Shown here: piece by piece, positions 11,516 through 26,500 of the stretch
Numbering within the stretch: position 1 is the first letter of the stretch
Layout of the letters: each line of letters starts with the position of its first letter
From: Tubiluchus corallicola
Lineage: Eukaryota; Priapulida; Priapulimorpha; Priapulimorphida; Tubiluchidae
DNA length: 64,000 nt
Reading direction: 5' to 3'
Assembly (NCBI GenBank): GCA_030141605.1
Contig: JAQGDQ010000974.1
Coordinates: 1-64,000 of the forward strand
Notes under the pieces: generated by a model
The model's input: only the letters and a program-made list of their open reading frames with translations
The model's database searches: none
What the model was told of the DNA's origin: nothing
Made by a program: the position numbers and the translations under genes

Positions 11516-12313
11516 AAAATTGAGATTGAATAATTTTTGAACCACCAACAAAAATTAGCCTTACAAATATCATGCATATTAAAATAAAAGACTGTTCTGC
11601 AGTAAACTACTAATAATTTGTTTAAAGGAAGACCGGACAATTGTTTAGACTCAATCTTATTTTAATTTACTGTCAAAGCATACATTTTCTTGCCTATAAA
11701 ATTTAGCAATTGTTCCTTATATTTGAATAATTAGCTTAGAAAGTCAATGAACGGCAACTGAACACAGCTATTGCTTATCTCAGAAACTAACCATAGTTTG
11801 TCCAATGGCAGGCGTCTTCCCTTGCGCGTCAAGCACATTTGCAAAGGTGTTACAGTACTACTTAAACACATGATGTCATGAAAAATGGGCTTTACATCGT
11901 ATGACGTAATGAAACTAACACAGCAGTCTTGATCATGGTTATTACGGTACCGCCTTCTATTTGTCGGCCACGCGCACGTGACACAAATGCGCCGCTGCAA
12001 GTTTAACGAAATTTGAGTATCCGAGGTAATTATTATTTAATCTAAGCTTTGAGTTAAAATAAGCTGTTGTAGTTTTCAATATTTTAGAGCATTCTGAACT
12101 AGTGTTTACACTATCATCCGGTTTTCCTTTAAAAATTGTACACAGAAATCATAGCTAAATTACGCTAATTGCATGATGGTTCAAACATTTTAATGACAAC
12201 GAACATATGTGGTTGAAGTGCTAAATTATTCGAATCTATAGTTTAGGTTCGAATGGAATTTGAACTAAAAAAACTCGGTTGAATCGAATTCGAACGTTCG
12301 ATGCTCACCCCTA
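11516..12313 (+). mobile_element. hAT-like MITE (family H1), interrupted by an M1 MITE
   Basis: Flanking parts 11516-11635 and 12129-12313 align with the complete H1 element at 34082-34497: gaaccaccaacaaaaatt, then cgttcgatgctcacccct at the right end. The left terminus is missing. The M1 element at 11636-12128 interrupts it between aatttgt-TTAA and TTAA-aaattg. Confidence 0.75.
11636..12128 (+). mobile_element. TTAA-flanked MITE, family M1, copy 2 (nested)
   Basis: Starts AGGAAGACCGGACAATTG and ends with the inverse terminus (ggttttcct), flanked by TTAA on both sides, inside an H1 hAT-like MITE. It lacks a short internal segment relative to copy 1. The nesting shows that M1 was active after H1. 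Confidence 0.85.
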
Positions 12314-14505
12314 ATATTATTATTTATAATTGGAAAAAAATCTTAGTTATAATTTCATGATAATCAGCATGACAACATTAGCAATGATAAATGGAGAGAA
12401 ACTAAGGTCAACATTTACATTAATTATAAGGCCTCGTGAATCTTGAAAGCCGCGCCTATAAACTGAGCTGAACGAGAAGAAATTCTCGTTTTCTAATCGC
12501 ACCTTAAGTTCGGACCGAATTGATTGCTGAATTTATAAGGTATATTGTTTACGTTTGGTTTTGGTGGCACATTTTATGTTTGGATGTGTTTTTTATCAAA
12601 ATTTTCAATTACTTTGTAGTTTAAATTTTAATCATGTTATTTCGCAAATTGGAGTGAAAACCTTATGCGAAAGAACTGGCTGGGAGGCCTTTCTAAAATA
12701 GTGCATCAAACTTGGTAAGTCTTTAGCTAAATTCGTCAGTTCAGACTTCTTTTGGTATTAGGTATGCAGTGTATTCTCAAATCTGAAAACGAAGAACATT
12801 AAATAATATCAGGGCGCGGGCATTTTTATCCAGAATGCCTCAAGTTTAAGTGATTTTCACAAATTATCATATCTATAAGAATTTTGCGTACACACTCCTT
12901 CTGAGTGTCAGTGATAAAATTGACTTGCTTCATGTGAATTGTGAGTTCACTCTCTACCCTAGAGTAATGAAAACTCTAACATAAAAGGCCGTGAAATAAC
13001 AGAGGCTCTTAAACAGTCTTAAAGGATTGTTTATTATTGTAACATACTTAATTTCTAGATCTTGCTTAGTGACAATTTTGATATTAATTTCGTCATAATT
13101 ACACTAATTCTGTGATACAGATAAAGATAAGAGATTGTAAGCTTCTATTATTTATTTTCGAGAAATCAACTTATTTATGAAAACAATGCTATTGAGTATA
13201 ACAGATTTCCAATTTCAAGAAAATTTTCCAAAGTTTCAAAATAAAAATGCTTTCCACTCACACTGTGAGATGTTTCTATGCACAAAGCACGTTTGTGCAA
13301 AATTATGTGGTAGTACTCAAAATACGAGTATCTGGAACATCATCTGTACTTGAGTAGAATATTTGTCACTCGTATAATCGTGATGATGCACAATTATAGG
13401 CCCTCCATTCTTCTAAGTCATGTACAAAATTTACAAAAATACAACTCTGGCTAATTCAGTTGATTTTGGCATAAATTTACACTTTGGTTTAGCAGGTGGA
13501 TCTACATTGGGCAGCTGAAAAATAACAACATTTATAGAATTACAGTAATTAAAAACATATGATGTCTAAAATTGTGCATAAATTTAAGGACTCAAACTGT
13601 TTTAAGTTTTACCACAGTATTTACTAAAAACACATAAAATCGTTACTTTGACCATGTCTCATGATGTTGATTTCATATCAGTGCCAACATACAAGCGATA
13701 AAAATGTTTTATCTCAATAACGCAATGTTTTTACCGTAATACTGTAATGTGGTTACTGAGGTAGTGCATTACGGGAGCGGGAGCCACATCTCACTGCGCT
13801 GGGTATGAAAGTTTGTAACCTAAGCTTTCCAAGGTTCCACGCTGTTAAGTTGTACAAACAATAAAATAAAATAATGGCTGCCAGGCTGAAGTGCAAGCAA
13901 ATAAATTAAACTTTTGGGAGAAAAGTTGTGAGACTCGATGTAGTGCGACTTCATTAGGTTAATCAATTTATAACAAAAAGCATTTAATGGATTAATCACC
14001 ATTGGAGAAAAAAATTTGTGTTTCTATCGATTAACCATACATCACTTTTACTTATCCTACCCGTGTTTAGGTGTAATAAATAGCAAGAGAGAGCATGGTT
14101 TTGCTTGACATACTTCAGTGCAAACCAGTTGACATAATTGGACGTGACTACCACATACAAATTTTATTATACTTGCAAACAAAATTGTATGAGTTTTGCA
14201 GCCTGAGCAGACCTGCGTAGTCAGTTGTGTGAACAATAAATAAATATTAGCGTTATTTCTCTACTGGAGGTTGAAATCTAACTTTATAAGGTAAAATGTA
14301 CAAGCTGCACAAATATGTTCTTGCTCAAATGGTTACATCTAGTCAGCAATAAACCTACCTATGAATTGCTAATTTGTTTAAGTTATTTTCAGTTCAACTC
14401 TGAATTTGATTTTGCATTTGTTTACCAACAAACTTATTTAGGTTTCAAATTTGTTTCCGTACTCAGTGATGTGCCAGTAAAAGTTAGCTTCTGAATTTTT
14501 CCCAA
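12314..14505. other. Intergenic region between MESH1 and CEP57
   Basis: No exon, RNA gene or clear element recognised. The CEP57 promoter and any 5' UTR exon should be in the right-hand part. Confidence 0.4.
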
Positions 14506-17500
14506 ATGAAGATGACTTCTTCTGTATCCGATGGAGCTAGTGCCAGTGAGGGTAAGATTTTTTTAATACCTTTTAAACATTTTTTAAAAATAAGTGTTTC
14601 TGTATATACTTGTGTATGTGTATGGTGCACGGAAATGTGTGCTAATAAGACCTTGAAGTTTTTATTGCAAATTGAGGTATCCAGTTTGTGCAAAAAATCT
14701 GACACTTTCTTTATTTCTTTAGCATGTGGTCTTTTTGCAAGTCAGGACTGTTTCCCAAAAACTGAAATGCTTAAACTTAAAAATGGTTTCAAACACATTT
14801 CAGTGATCTGAATTGGATACTTCTAAAGAATATGTTCCCTCTTTTAAAGGAATTCCTTTATGTTTTCTGTCCTGAAATATTGACTACCGTAATCGTTAAA
14901 TTTTGTTGAAAACGGTGAAAAATCAGTAATTTTATTTTCTAAATTAGGAGTGATAACGGCGTTGAGAAATCTACAGGCAAAAATCAGTTACCTTGAACGA
15001 GAGCGAGAGAAGGCAGTTTCTCAGCTGAAACATTCTGTCAGTTCAAATGAACGCGTACCTCTACCAGATGCGCCAGACGTGATGAGTAAAGGTAATGTGA
15101 GTTATTGTGTGCATGTCTGATATAAAGTTGTTTAGATTGCAAGGAAATTATTTTTCTCATCGGTTTTATTTGTGATACTGCCTTTACTTATTTCTCCTGT
15201 TCAGAGAGAATTTGGCTGTATATATATATATATAATCTTTATTTGCCATAAAAAGTCGATATTCATAACTATAAAATCCAGAACATCGCAGCATGAGAAT
15301 AAAATTCACAAAACTGTTAAAGGCAAATGCGTTCAGTGCAAACTAAAAACTACTGTGCCAAAAATTTAAAACAAAATATACATTATAATGTTACATGCAA
15401 ATTATAATAGACTTTATACTATATATACATACAATTTGAAATGGACATGGGTAAATAAAATTTGCGGATGAATATATATTATCGTTTACGTATGTAGTGT
15501 TTTCAAAACGATTTAATGTATGTATTTTTAATTTTGATTTGAATTCATCGAAAGACTTGATTTGTTTTAAATTTGATAGCCAGGTATTCCAAAGTTGAAC
15601 TACTTGTTTGGTGATAGAATTGTTCCCGTATTTGTTATTAGTGCGTATTTGTTTGATATTGTGTGTTCTTGGATTTAATGGACTTTCTGACACCTAACTC
15701 TAGCATGCTAGGTACTGGTCTTGCCGCTAAAATTCAACGTTAACTGTAGGCCTTGCTTTTGAGTGTTGCGTGATCGCTTGCAATGCACTAAAGCATACAA
15801 ATGCTTTTTCCAGAACTGGAGACAGACCTGGAAATGACTCGTGGTCGCTGCGCTGTGCTAAACCAACAAATTGACAATATGAGAGGAATGCTACAAAATG
15901 CAGAGGAAGATTGGAAGGTTAGCATGAAGGTGGGTGAACACTTTCAAACACGTATATGTTTTTATCTAACATGTAAATAAGTTGAGTAAACAATCATAAG
16001 GATTGTTTGTTTGATTGTATCATAGCATGATAGCAACCATATTTGCTAGGTAGTTGGTACTAAATTCGCAAATCGCAAAAATCACTGTACCTGTTTTTCT
16101 TAACCCTTATAGGGTCACGATTTTTTACAACCGATTTTGGTAACCAGGGGGTAAAAAATTACCCCCACCATAATTCGTAAATTACTTTTGATAAACCTCC
16201 ATGTTTCGTTAGTAAACAGCAACAGCATAATTTGTGGTTATGCTGACCACCATAGGATACATTATACCTCTGCTTAAAGACATGTGACTTACTAGTAATA
16301 CGAAATTTAAATTCACTTAGTTACATTCCCTTATCTATGCTGGAATAATTGTAGACAACTGACATTGCTAGCGCCTGTGCAAAAATCTTTGTTATTTTGA
16401 ATTTGATTGTCTTTGTAGTTGTGAGTAGACTAGTTCTACGTCAGCATACAGACGTCTGACATTTTGTTTTATCAGATACATCGCCCGTATAATGTATAGA
16501 CAAGCGAAGTAAAGTTTCGACAATTTTAAAAAATCGACATATTGCATTTTAACTTTTACTTCGTGGTGAGACAATGCGCCTAAAATAAATAACTGAAAGT
16601 ATTTTGTGCACAAAACATATTTAGAAGAAGTCATAGAAAAGGTTTACTGGGATGCATATGGTAAAAGGGTTAAAATGCAAAATTATTCCCATTTTTAATC
16701 TGTGACTACACCAAGAAACACTTGGCAAATTTTGTGCTTTTACTGCCAAGTTAGCAAGTTGTTTGTGTAGGCTATTTAGTCTTTTCTGGCATTTATTTGT
16801 AAACGTGCTAATATTCTACATTATACCTGCTATTCAGAAGGAAACTGTGTAGATTTTTCCTGTGTTTTGTGTAAGCAGAAAGGAAAACCGTGTCACTCGC
16901 ATGAATGAGTCAAGTCGTAGTTTATGTCCAATGGATCATTAACAGTTGTATAATTACAGTTTCAGATTGCATGCCTAATTCACTTTTCTACCAAAAAAGT
17001 AAAATCTTTGCCCAAAATCTTCTTTTTAGCGTTCACCCGAAGTTGCTGAACAACGAGCGGAAATTGAACACGGTGCAAAAAAACTGGAGAAAATTTCACG
17101 TTTGGAAGAAAATTACCTGCGGCTATCAGCATTGCAAAATATAGCTCAGGTAAAAATAAGAAGATGATTCTACATGTGTAGAATTGTAAAATATTATACA
17201 GTCATACCTCCGTTGTCGAACGTCTCCGTACTCGTACAAATCAGTTTTCAACCAGAAAATTCCAGCACAAATTGTCTCCGCTCTCGAACAGAATTTCGGT
17301 ACTCGACCAACCGCCCAACATGTGATGAACAGATGCGCGGCGAGCCGAACGTAATCGACCGCGCCCGAGAGTTGTCACACACAAGATTTGAATCGCCTAG
17401 CATCGCTAAGTGCTTTCTATGCTTATTTTTCTCCGCTTTTTCCGTGCATGAACAATTATGTTTTTCTTCCAAAGTAATTCTATTATGTTTTTCTTATCAA

Positions 17501-20500
17501 TTATATCATATCTACCATTTGGATAAACATTTTTGCATTATTATATTTTTTTTACTAATACTTCACAGTTCATTTGGTGCTTGAGAATGGATTATTTGCT
17601 TTTACATTATTTCTCATCAGAATAAATGATTCGGTTCTCAACCAAATCGGTTTTCAAACACTTTTTAGGAACAAATTATGGTCGAAAACCGAGGTATTAT
17701 CGTACTATTGTACTGGACAAGCATTTTTTGGGCAACCTGGTGTAGTGTCTTAGTTACTTGTTGTGGGAAACTAATCAGTTAGTCTGTAGAAATGATGCTT
17801 GGCTGATTTTTATATCTGGAAACAAAATGCTGATTGATGCATTTTACACATTAGATTTACAATTTTTTATATTTGAAAAATCGAAAAATCGGTTTAATTG
17901 GAATGCAAACTACATTTCCTTTTTCCAAAATCTGTTTCTTGGAACAATACCATATGTCTGAACATAGAACTCTGTCATAAAGCTAGCAAATGTATCTTTG
18001 AATTTAACATTGTAGAAATAAATGTGAGCAGCTTGTTTTCTTGAATCGCTTATTTCACACAGTTTGCTGGTTTATAAGTGCACTTTCTTGTCAATTTTCG
18101 TAGATGCTCGATTCTGTTTAAATGTAACGTTGCATTACTTTGCTTTTGCAGCAAAAGCTGACCGACTTAGAAGACAAACTCGACGCAGAGCAAAAACGTC
18201 GGATAAAATTAGAAGCATCCACCGAAACGGTAGGTGTCGAAGAGCTGCAAGAATTAATACAGCTTGCGATGAATTGTTTCTTGCTTCTGTCACATTCGTT
18301 CCCATTTATGAAAACAGAAGTTCCGTAGATAACTAGAAGTTTTCACTGATGAATTTGGATTGCCCATGCTCATATGTTTATTTGCGTGAACCTAACTATG
18401 GGAAGAGGAATAATCCTGCTAGCTGTAATGTGGCACAGTTTCCTCACAAAGCCCTCTTTTCTAACCTAGATTTCGATCAGGCTACGTTTTATGCACTGGC
18501 ATATCTTTTGGCATTGAAATTCAAATCTAACTATACAGCGATGCCTCGAGATACGAAATTAATTCGTTCCGGAGGGGCTTTCGTATCTTAGAATTTTCGT
18601 ATTACGTGACAAGATTTATTATGATTTATTATTTATAAATGGCCTAATTCGTTCCAGCCCCCGCCCCCCAGAAAACAATCGTAAAAAGTGTAAATATTGT
18701 ACCCACCTGAAAGAAGTATCTTTCTTAATGACAACATAATCATTTACATAAATGTTAAAAAACAATGAGAAAATAATAAAATCAATGAAAAATAATAATA
18801 ATTGTTCTTACGAATAATGACACTTTACCTTTCGAAGCGTTCATGTGTTGCGCACAACAAAGCGTTCACGTGATGTTACAAAATGCATTCTAGGAGGACC
18901 GCTGTCGGGCGGCACATTTGATTTTTGCTTTCTTATCTTGATTATTTTTTCGTTAAATGAAATTTCTTCGAAGCCCGATTCGTATTCTGAATTTTTTGTA
19001 TAACAGGGTTTTCGTAAGTCGAGATTCCACTGTATTTTAAAGCCACTTAATAAAATATGATGAATGAAAATATGATTGAAAAAATAAACCAAATGAGTGA
19101 AATGATAAACAGTTGACTTGAATGTGCAGAAGCTTCTACGCATTTTACCTTTTCGAAATAAACAAACAATAGATAGTGTGAATACATATTTTCTGTCTGT
19201 TGCCAATACCAGTTTATTCATCGGTGCTATTTTGCCAAATTTCTTAGAAATACTTAGAAAATTATTACCAAATAATGTTTGGAAAAGTGCTTCAAGTTTT
19301 GCTCTCATGCCCCATTTTGAAACGCTGCTTCAAGACACAAAAAACATGGCATAGCTCATAAATGATAATGTGTCATTTTTTTATTTTGCTGGAGATGTAG
19401 TTTTAAAATTTCCTGTGACGATACAAAATTTAGCATCGGCTTTTAATCAACGATAGTCATGGATTTTTTCATCCTTGCATATCTGAATTTCCCTTTCCAA
19501 AACCGCAGGTTCATTGTTGAAATGTAGAAATTCACTATTTAATGCTTCCTGGTCAATTAGTGGCCGTGCATTGATTATTCTCCAGACGAGGTGAAACTTT
19601 ATCTTAACTTTATAGCAAAAAGTCATTGAATTAGAAGAGAGACTCCAGGAAGAACATCAGAAGAGGTTGAAAGCGGAAGCAGAAACGGTAAAAAGTGTTT
19701 TCTTATCCTGTTTTTCATGAAGCTTGTAGTGTCTCTTATTTTGTCCGCGGAGTGTGACACGTGCTTTGCATTGATTTCAACATACCATTCACAGTGTGAA
19801 TCAGAATGTGATTTTGGGTAGTCCAGTTTATGTGTCCCTTTGAATAGCGTGTAATGGAAAACATTTTTGTATAAACGAGTAGTGTAATCTCCACTATTAT
19901 TCACTGTTTGCTAGTTAGATTGGCATTAGCGCCTGCATCTTGGAAGCGTGTTGCACAAAAAACAGGTGTCGTACCTCTCAGTTAAGAAGTGTTCAGCTGT
20001 GGTGCAGTGCACACATCAGCATCTTGAAATTTAAATTTAAAATTTGTCAAGTTTTTGTGAATATTGTACAGTGGTACTGTACTTCAATTTTCGTAATATG
20101 TTATTTTCGGAGTGCCCATTGATCTTATCTCTCATTTTACTTACTTAGTTTACGTATTTTTGCTCCAATTTTCCATACAACTTGCGTACCACCATTAAAT
20201 TTGCTTCTGAATGATTCAGCTTCCTAAAGCTTTCTGCTGCTATTGTCACTGAGTGCAATTTAGCCATCTCTCGTGGTTTAGCGCTTCGTGTCTTGAATTA
20301 TCTTTCTTAAACAGATATGTAACAGTCAGTTATTGCTGATCACATTGTTTTTGTAAAAATAAACCTAGATTTTAAGTTTCCGTGACCGTTAGAAACCTTG
20401 ACAACGCGCTCGGCTAATTTTTGCAAATGATAAAGCTCTTTGTTTGTCTGGCTTCTTTATTGTAATTAGGAGTTTGGTTTTATATAAACCTTGAATTGAT

Positions 20501-23500
20501 TGTTAAGAAACAACGTGGTTTATTATTGCTAATTGCTTGTTTATTTGTCATTGCGATTTCAAATTACAATTTCGTAGGCTATTATGTTAAGGAGTGTTTG
20601 TGAACATTCAGCAATGTCATTATGTTTGTACGGATAAAGTAGCGAAAGCAGTACTGTAGTCAGGGATATTACCAAAACGAAATTGCCGATAATTGCACTT
20701 TTGGTTGAGTTTCGTGTCGAAAATTATCAAGTTTCGTAGCCGAGCTTTCTGTAATTTTCTCTAGCATTTTTCCGAGGGTTTAGTGGTATTTATCTCGCTT
20801 ACGTTTTTTTCTGGTAGGTGTTGAAAATCGCTGGAAAATTTTGTTTAAAATTGTGCAATAAAGTGCAAATATCGTTCATTTAACTTTTTATGCATTTGTA
20901 GCATGCTTTTTACGGCAATGCGGCATATCTTCAGTACGGTCGATTGTGAAACTTTAAGGTCTCCAGGCACAACGAACCGAAATATGAAAGCATAATTTGA
21001 ATAAAACCAAGTTTAATTTTCTAGTTTATGCAATATAGGCAACGAAGTATTTACAAAATAAAATTTGTCAGTTTTAAGCTTCTAGATCTTTAACTGTAAA
21101 CATTGTTCTACTTTTTTGGTTAGGATTTTTGCATAGCTACTTCGTCAAGCTTGTTTATAAGAGTAAATATAAAAAAAACCAACAAAAAAGTAGTTTGTTT
21201 ATTTCAGAATTTTTTCAGTTTTAATAATAGTGGATTTTGCAAAAACCATTTTAGTTTGGTTTCATTTCGGTATCGGTTTCCTGCGTTTCATCAATTTTGG
21301 TTCCACTTTATAATTTCAGTTTTGGTAACATCCCTGACTCCAGTGGGCCTCCCGCTTCAAACTTTGCACTGATGGGGCCGGCAAACGAATATCCAATAAT
21401 GTAGTGTCAGTATTTGCTTCACTGAATTTAAGCTAAATGTTTGTTCGTGCTTGGACATTGGTGGGCACACGAGATTTTAAAATAACCATGTCGTTGCTGG
21501 AAGGGTGTCCCAGTGCTGATTAAAGCCTTTCTTGCAGCGTTGATGGTGACATTACTAGCACAAAAATCAGGTTGATCTGTTAATTTTGTTTGTGAATTTT
21601 GTTAACATACAGAAACGATGCCATGAACAAACGAAGCCAATTATAACAGAACTTGCTCCTATCACAAAGAAGCTACCAGAAAAGGAGGAAGAAATGACAA
21701 AGTCTGACTCCTACGTGCCCAAAAGATTAAAGGATTCGAAGCCAAAACGTGACTTGTACCGGTGCAGATCTCACAGTCCCAACGATTGGATGGGGCACTT
21801 CCGGTTCCATTTTAACGACCTACCATTTGTCGCAGGGAAGGTAATTGTTACCTAGTTACTTGTGTTCTTAAATTATAACTTTATACTAAGATCACTGGAG
21901 AACGAGGTTATGGAATCTACCTGGCAAGCAGATGGTCCTTGGTTCAAATCTAATTCATGTTAAAACATTTTCCCTTTTTTTGTTTTTCAAGTTTAGTTGA
22001 GTCTCACCATCATTGACTGTTACTTAATGTTTTTGGCATTTTTCTTTTATGTCATATAGATGTAAACAAGTGCATCATTTCAATATTTCATTATTTTTGA
22101 TTAGTTATCATCTGCACTGCATGCGAAATATTTATAACAGAACTGAGTTGGGGTGGCTGATACGATAACGCATGTTCTTCGCCACCCCTTCCCATTTGAT
22201 TGGCTATTATAATTATGCTACTAAGCTTTAATCGATGTTGTATGTGGGAAAAATAATAAATGATTTGATTTGATTTGATTAATTATATACCTAATAATAT
22301 ATATTTACTTATGCTATCTTATAGCATGCAACTCTAGTGCTGAACAATTTATGTTAAAAAGGTAATTTTGTACCTTGTATTTTCAACGCATGTTTTATAA
22401 GCATTCTGTTTTGCCATTTTGATTATTATACATCCTTTATGTCTTAATTTTTTTAAATGAAGTCTTGGTTACTGGTTAGTGCTTCCCCCTTTGGTATCAT
22501 TTTACTCATCCAGGGACGAGAATTTTCCGCACATACGCAGAATTCCGAGTTTTTGGAAGACCAGTAGTGCATTTTTGTATATCGCGTAAATTCGTTGAGA
22601 AAATTTTTACGGACCCAGTACATTATTTCACAAGCTGACCGCTAGTTGGCAGGCCGTCACTTTGTTTACGTCACGTACATCAGTGTAACCACGTGTATAT
22701 CTCTATGTATAAAAATATAGAATCAATTGTGTGGAGTTATTTGAGTCAATTGCAGACAGTTTTTATATACTTTTGCATAGGAGCAGCCTGTACTTAGGCG
22801 TTTTTGACACAATTAGGTATCATGTACCCTTGATAGTTGGGTATCTTAAATTATGCATGAAACAAGGTAATTGATATTTTAAGTCCACTTAGAGGCTCTC
22901 TATGCTCACAAAATTGCAATTTATTGTTGGCTTTGCCCCTTGAACCCCCATGGGGGCTTTGCCCCTCAACCCCATAGGGGGCCTAGGTGACCCCAAAACC
23001 CCCTGTTTCAGAGTTTTGTGCAATTTGTCATTCTCATCCCTGCTCATACAAATATGCTTTGAGATGTATTGAAACAGTTACTTATTTGCACAATTGTTGT
23101 TCCAGGCAATCTTTTATGTATTGATCATAGTGCAGGGAGTATGCATTGTCTGTTTGTAGCATATTTGTAAAAGTAATCAATAGGCTCGTGTTGTAAAGAA
23201 ATTAAAATATGTACGCTTAGCTTCTTTAAATGAACAAAAAAATTAAAGGAATGCTATCACAGATTATATTTTTGTGTGTGAGGAAGCTACAATTTTCTTT
23301 TATGTGTATATTTGCTAACATTAATTATTGTTGTGGTATTTCTTTTAGTCTACTGCGCCTTCACATTCATTAGGAGGTAACATACAGGAGCTTTTAGCCA
23401 CGCTAAAGACTCATTGTCGTCTGTGCAGCACTTCGCCTGAAGGGTAACGTGTTTTTATTTCCTAAAGTTACATAAATTTTACCTACACCGAAGCTACAAT

Positions 23501-26500
23501 GCTGTATAATGGCTGCAATACTGAGGAGGAGAGACAGTTGTGAAATTTGTGATTGATCGTGTAAAAAAATTCTATGGGTCGGTTTCAAGCTCTGGTCTTA
23601 GTTTGTGACTAACCAGTTCAGCCCCGGTACATTTGCAAACCAATGTGAGTGCTAATTGAGTTGCAGAATGTTTTGCAAGTGCCCAAGATGAACAAAAACA
23701 AAGCCAGCGTAAAAATTGTTACTAATTTTTTTAAAGTTGTTATAATTGTTGCTACCTGTAAATTGTTAGTAGTATGAAAATCGTAATTTTACAATGGCTA
23801 AAAATGTTAATGCATATAATGTAACTAGGCTTGACATTTGCAACTGAAATAAATAAATAAATCTCAAATTAGTACTATTAGTCTCAACAGTTAGGAAAGA
23901 GAAGACGAGAGACAATGCCCGCAATGCTGGCAGCCACAATTTGTTTATGTGAAATTTAAAGTTATCGTTTTAAAGTAAATGTCACTTATAGAATTTGGGA
24001 ATACCTCAAAAATACTCTTTTGATCAGAATAGAACATGTGAATCAGGAGTTTCAGTGCTTCACTTCTCTCTAAGAGATGTTAGTTTTGATTTCAACATTC
24101 TTTACTAGCTTGCTCTTTTATTGATGTTGCGACGTATAGGCGAAAATCTTCATACGTAATTAGTAAAAATGTTGCCAGTTCGGGTAGCCAACCCATTGAG
24201 ATCAATCTACGCACGCCAGTTTCCAGCAGCCGGCCTAGCACGGCCACATTCGGACGGCGACCCAGTGCAGCCGATTCGCATCGTCGCCCCAAAACGGCCA
24301 GTTCCGGACGTCGACCCAGCAAAGCTAATGTTGCTAATAATAAATACAGCGGCAAGATGACACGGTCTGCTAAACAAGTGGAGAATGCTGACAGCGACTT
24401 CGACTCTGCTGTTGATACATTAGTAACTTTACGGAATTCCCTGCAAAAAGAACTAGGGGAGATGAGCAAGTAAGTTTAACTGTGTATATTCAAGATTCTT
24501 TTTTTCTGCATTGCCAAAATTCTGTGAAGAATGGGGTTATGATAAAATTATAATGATAAACTGTTGTTAATGATATTGTTAGAGCATTTTTCGTTAAATT
24601 GTTTAAAAAAATTCTCCAGAATAATACACAATTTAACCGCTTTTTGCCACCTCCTTTGGACTGCAAAAAGTTGGCATTAATACATACATGTGTATGCAAA
24701 TTGAAACATTTTGTTTTCTCAAAAGTCTGGATGTTAAGCGGAGTTAACATTTTAAAAGGGGGGGGGGGGTTATGATGAGATTTGGCTGTGCACTTTATAG
24801 TATACAAAAGTTCATGACTAATTACAACATTTTCAGGATAATAATTGATTTTAGCTCATTATAGTAATTAGAAAGGAACTGAAATAATATCCCTTTGAGA
24901 TGCTGAAACAATTGTAAAAAAAATTGTAACGAAACAATTGTAAAGATGTAGCAATTGGTTTTACTTTTTACAAAACACTCGACAAGATATTTCAAGTACG
25001 TCTAATCTTTCACCAAATTATATTACGTCAATTAATTCTGGTTTTGCATTAATTTTGTTAATTTTTAATTGTGCTTTTGTTTATTATTCAGTTCTCCTAT
25101 TGTGAAACTGTCATTTTTTTACCGTGTCCAAGTGTTCAGCATCGTATGAATTTTGGGAAATGAATTTCACAACCATTAGCTCATCCATTAAGTTATTACA
25201 GAATTTCTAACATAAGGGTGGCTGACCTAGTTGACCATATGGTCGTTCGCCACCCATTCTCCACACTACATTGTACTTGTATTTCCTTCGACACTACAAA
25301 ATATTTTTCATTGTACGGAATTTAAAAATATCTGAATATTTCTGTGTATTGTTAAACATATCTTCTCTCATCTTATCAATAATAGACGAAATAGGTATGT
25401 GCAACAATGACAAATTCATCTGGTTTTACCTGCCCTTTGTTTTTAATAGACAGAATGAGCAACTCTTTTACACTAAAAGTCTTTACCTTGAATTTTGCAG
25501 GGAACAAGATCGCCTAATTCGTTTAATCAGAGCCGAACCTGAAACTACTCAAATGAGACGTAACCTAGAGAAACGACTCGAATTATTACTTCGTCGCATG
25601 GAAAATACTGGCACAGAAATTGCAGAGCTGATTCAACATCAAAATGCAGTAAGAATTATTAAGAAACAGTTAATTCATTAACCCTTTCACTACGGAAGGT
25701 GGCACACTGCTGCCTATGTTTTTCATGCAAGGGATGGAAGGCGGTAGACTGCCGCCCAAGCTCAGCACTAAGCTAAGCGCAGTCACCCAGGTCTGTTTAT
25801 TTCATTGCTATGGCCATTCAGAAACATTGTAAAAAAGTTTAACAGCCGTAGGATTGGGGTTGCTTCGCAACAAGTTATGCTAACCAGCCAATCAGCATCT
25901 GAAGCCAAGTGCAGTCCATAATACTGTACTGTATAGTACGTTCTCATGCAAAATCACTTGTAGAGCGTTGACAAAGAGTGTGTTTAGTTGATTGTTCTTA
26001 TAAAATGATTGCATATTATGGATTGGTGTTGCATCTTTTGTGAAAGTTGGTTTCTAAATATGAGTACAGGCTTATTTATGAGCATGTGCACGTGTGTTTG
26101 CGTGGGTGCATGTATGTGTGCTCATATGTGTGTGCATGTGTAAAAATAACAACTAATATTTAATATTACTACTTAATAACAGATAACTATTAGTTTATTT
26201 ACAAGATTCTATTTTAGTAACACACCACAAGAATTTATTGTCAGGTGTGCAAAAGTCAATGTGGCCTGGGTAAAAAGCAACTACGTAGTGAAAGGCTTAA
26301 CTGAAAAAACCTGAAATTTACAAAATAACATTGAGCTTCATCAGATTTTTGTGTGAGGCGGAAATCTAGAATTTTGAATAAATAGGGCTTCATTTAACGT
26401 CAGATTTTGCTAAACCAAGATAAGAAAACGGCATTATTTTACAGACCATACGCATACGCTGTTGTCCATTTACGTAAATTGTTCTTAAATTAAGTATTTA

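Noticed and set aside
17174-17584. 136-codon plus-strand ORF
   Set aside because: It lies inside a pogo-like MITE and has no protein-like pattern.
21895-21965. tRNA-derived SINE or tRNA suggested by ggttcaaatc
   Set aside because: A B-box-like motif is present but no convincing A box or cloverleaf.
24092-24469. 125-codon minus-strand ORF
   Set aside because: Antisense of CEP57 exon 9; the plus-strand frame fits the spliced gene.
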